From Hydrogenophilales bacterium 16-61-112 (GTDB taxonomy: Bacteria; Pseudomonadota; Gammaproteobacteria; Burkholderiales; Thiobacillaceae), in contig NCHD01000015.1 of the NCBI GenBank assembly GCA_002257045.1, forward strand, positions 1 to 51,547: a DNA stretch of 51,547 nucleotides, in the 5' to 3' direction. Positions 51,016 through 51,547 of the stretch are shown here, in pieces. The first letter of the stretch is position 1. Every line of letters begins with the position of its first letter. The notes under the pieces are model-generated. The model ran no database searches. It worked only from the letters and a program-made list of their open reading frames with translations, and had not been told where the DNA came from. The translations under genes and the position numbers were made by a program.

Positions 51016-51501
51016 TTAGGGATGGGAAACATGATTGGATTTAGAAGATGGAGCCAAGCGCAACGCGCTCGCCCACATATTGCCAAGATGCCCTTGCCGA
51101 AGCTCTATCTCTAAGGTGGTTCCAATTTCTGATTGTCGGTAAACGGACTCAGGTACTTCTATTTCAAATCTACTGGTTTGGTTGGATCGTCGTATTGTCA
51201 GGAAGTAGTGGTTTCTGCCTCGGCCCTCGAACTTTCTTGAGTCTTCAACACTTACAAACTCACGGACTTGGGGGGATGCATCTAGATGTACGTTAATGAT
51301 TTTGGGGCCTTGAAACCAAATAGCAACTAGCAATCCAAACAACGGGATGGCGGCGATAATGGTTTTTGGGTTGGCATAGTGCATTGCCACGGGTAAGCCG
51401 ACAAGAACAAATGGGAGGGATATAAAAACAACTGTTGTTATATCAAGTTTGAACCGCCCCGGATTTTGTGGAGGCTCCACCTCTTGAGAAAATGGAGCCA
51501 T
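51016..51501 (-). CDS. Hypothetical membrane protein, N-terminus replaced by IS sequence
   Basis: A 161-residue protein with two predicted membrane helices, about residues 22-42 (TTVVFISLPFVLVGLPVAMH) and 47-65 (TIIAAIPLFGLLVAIW), and a soluble C-terminal part ending in SKSNHVSHP. The first 17 or so codons (51450-51501) lie inside the left end of an IS3-family element, so the present start is probably not native and the original N-terminus is lost or altered. No family recognised. Confidence 0.55.
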   Translation of the reverse strand: MAPFSQEVEPPQNPGRFKLDITTVVFISLPFVLVGLPVAMHYANPKTIIAAIPLFGLLVAIWFQGPKIINVHLDASPQVREFVSVEDSRKFEGRGRNHYFLTIRRSNQTSRFEIEVPESVYRQSEIGTTLEIELRQGHLGNMWASALRLAPSSKSNHVSHP

Positions 51502-51547
51502 GAAAAAATCAGTGAAGTTCTCCCCCGAAGTCCGCGAGCGCGCAGTG
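51450..51547 (+). mobile_element. Left end of an IS3-family insertion sequence (3' partial)
   Basis: The sequence starting TGAACCGCCCCGGATTTTG at 51450 has the form of an IS3-group terminal repeat, with TGGAGGCTCCA just inside. It is followed by the OrfA start at 51500. The other end lies beyond the window, so the boundary and the target duplication cannot be confirmed. Confidence 0.6.
51500..51547 (+). CDS. IS3-family transposase OrfA (3' partial)
   Basis: Sixteen codons, MKKSVKFSPEVRERAV, run off the window. This is the standard N-terminus of one group of IS3-family OrfA proteins, which carry a helix-turn-helix and are fused to the OrfB integrase by -1 frameshifting. GGAG occurs 4 bases before the ATG. 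The start codon overlaps that of the minus-strand hypothetical gene (CATG). Confidence 0.75.
   Translation, partial: MKKSVKFSPEVRERAV

Overview
The window looks like a chromosomal segment of a betaproteobacterium. The evidence is gene order: CNP1-proB; fur diverging from bamE; bamE-dapB; carA-carB-greA-DUF4149-yhbY-rlmE-ftsH-folP-glmM; pstSCAB; then tpiA-secG-tRNA-Leu(GAG)-nuoA-N-DUF2818. The last two runs are, from established knowledge, typical of Betaproteobacteria. The (Fe-S)-binding protein/DUF3501 pair at the left edge fits a Thiobacillus/Gallionella-like member of the Nitrosomonadales, but that is inference and no species is claimed.

Layout: 1-1.9 kb, end of an Fe-S oxidoreductase/DUF3501 operon. 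2.2-5.3 kb, translationally coupled CNP1-like, proB, alpha-ribazole phosphatase-like and BtuF-like genes. 5.3-7.4 kb, fur (minus) diverging from bamE-dapB-glutaredoxin. 7.5-18.2 kb, carAB (own promoter and a long leader hairpin), greA, DUF4149, yhbY (minus), rlmE, ftsH, folP, glmM. 18.2-22.0 kb, phosphate ABC transporter pstSCAB. 22.1-38.2 kb, tpiA, secG, tRNA-Leu and the 14-gene complex I operon nuoA-N with DUF2818. 38.2-41.1 kb, mutS and a coupled small gene on the minus strand.

From about 41.1 kb the character changes from conserved core genes to accessory DNA. First comes a cluster of gene fragments (two PaiB C-terminal pieces, an IS3-type transposase piece, a RadC-like piece). Next is a small detoxification-type module: DUF1348/NTF2, PNPOx-like and GST on the minus strand, diverging from a LysR regulator. 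Then comes an eight-gene minus-strand operon (DUF1127, NTF2-like, PaaI-type thioesterase with a frameshift, MAPEG, cupin, ABM-like, carboxymuconolactone decarboxylase-like, GNAT) diverging from a MocR/GntR-aminotransferase regulator. The window ends with a gene-poor block holding many copies of TTATGCAAAG, including a perfect 18-bp inverted repeat, then a membrane protein gene apparently cut by an IS3-family element that runs off the end.

Main oddities: nuoF is broken by an 8-bp near-tandem duplication. The thioesterase has a 1-bp frameshift. pstA contains a G10 tract. folP starts directly after a terminator-like hairpin. The TTATGCAAAG inverted-repeat block is the best candidate for an undescribed element. 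All family calls come from reading the sequence and from memory of protein families; no database search was run.
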